From: Lethocerus indicus
Lineage: Eukaryota > Arthropoda > Insecta > Hemiptera > Belostomatidae
DNA: 64,000 nucleotides
Direction: 5' to 3'
Assembly (NCBI GenBank): GCA_019843655.1
Contig: JACDQD010000005.1
Location: 8,459,575-8,523,574 of the forward strand
The position numbers and the translations under genes are program-made. Below are positions 63,556-64,000 of this stretch, in pieces; the first letter of the stretch is position 1; every line of letters begins with the position of its first letter. The notes under the pieces are model-generated. The model ran no database searches, had not been told where the DNA came from, and worked only from the letters and a program-made list of their open reading frames with translations.

Positions 63556-64000
63556 ACGACCGCAGTCGAAGAGGCGGCTTCCTGGCTCTTTATATTCAAT
63601 ATTCAACACGTACGGTATCGAAACAACCCCGTTGAATCGCAGAAAAGATAGTGAATATTGTAAATATTTATTCTATATTTTTCTCGCTATGAAGGTTCTT
63701 CTTAGAAAAAAATAATCGCCGGAGTTCTTTTCCAGAGGATAAATTCAAATTATGGGAATAGGGGAGGAGTTTCGCATTTGAAAATCCTATAAACTCTCCC
63801 GGACTCTTAATAAACGATATCAATACTCTGTGTTGGAATGAGGGAAAAATTAATAAATAATATAATTATTGTTTGTTATTAGAAAATATTTATTGTTGTT
63901 TTTCTCCCTACGAATGTAACGCCGAAAATACTTCACCGAAGTGTTGAATCAATATCCTTATACGCGCCCGAAAAAGTTTTAATTCTGCTATCGTCGTTTC
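63556..64000. other. 3' flank of E35
   Basis: AT-rich, with the E35 poly(A) hexamer; nothing else. Confidence 0.5.

Noticed and set aside
1..64000. CRISPR arrays, bacterial operons, phage genes
   Set aside because: Intron-rich organisation, poly(A) signals, eukaryotic transposons and microsatellites show a eukaryotic genome; no spacer-repeat array seen.

Overview
The window looks like part of an insect nuclear genome, and almost everything gene-like in it belongs to one structure: a long tandem array of alternative 3'-terminal coding exons of the longitudinals lacking (lola) type. All exons are on the + strand. Each begins at a polypyrimidine-AG acceptor in the same reading phase (one base of the first codon comes from the upstream common exon), carries a short linker and two or three zinc fingers, and ends at its own stop codon, often followed by AATAAA. 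I count 35 exons with an intact reading frame (E1-E35) and about 18 decayed ones (P1-P18). The shared 5' exons that would supply the BTB domain are not in the window. The lola call rests on the recurrent CCHC first finger ending in a Y/F-E-C-G-K-E-P-Q/R-F motif followed by a C2H2 finger. The species cannot be fixed from sequence alone.

Layout. 1-1.3 kb: tail of a piggyBac-type transposase and a copy of a dispersed palindromic repeat. 1.7-13 kb: E1-E7, with a tandem pair (E1/E2) and decayed P1-P3. 13.8-17.5 kb: E8, a young internally deleted Ty3/gypsy-type LTR retrotransposon, E9 and a LINE scrap. 17.6-25.7 kb: decayed P4 and a three-copy tandem duplication carrying E10, E11 and E12. 25.7-41.3 kb: dense run P5, E13-E26. 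41.6-54.6 kb: a birth-and-death zone in which E27-E31 are scattered among P7-P18. 54.6-57.1 kb: a defective Jockey-like LINE. 57.6-63.6 kb: E32-E35.

How it works together. In Drosophila, lola common exons (BTB) are joined by cis- or trans-splicing to one of about 20 zinc-finger exons, giving transcription factors with different DNA specificity used in axon guidance and neural and germline development. The uniform acceptor phase here means any E exon could be joined to the same donor. Two things stand out: the number of exons, and the architecture. 26 of 35 intact exons encode three fingers (CCHC, C2H2, then a C2H2 finger that usually carries H-Y), whereas Drosophila exons mostly encode two. 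Seven intact exons lack finger 3 and two lack finger 1, so the fingers behave as separable modules. Residues around the recognition helix differ in nearly every exon while the scaffold is held constant.

Stretches between exons are AT-rich and hold no supported gene apart from the transposons and repeats listed. One short coding-like stretch on the minus strand near 57.1-57.2 kb is unexplained.
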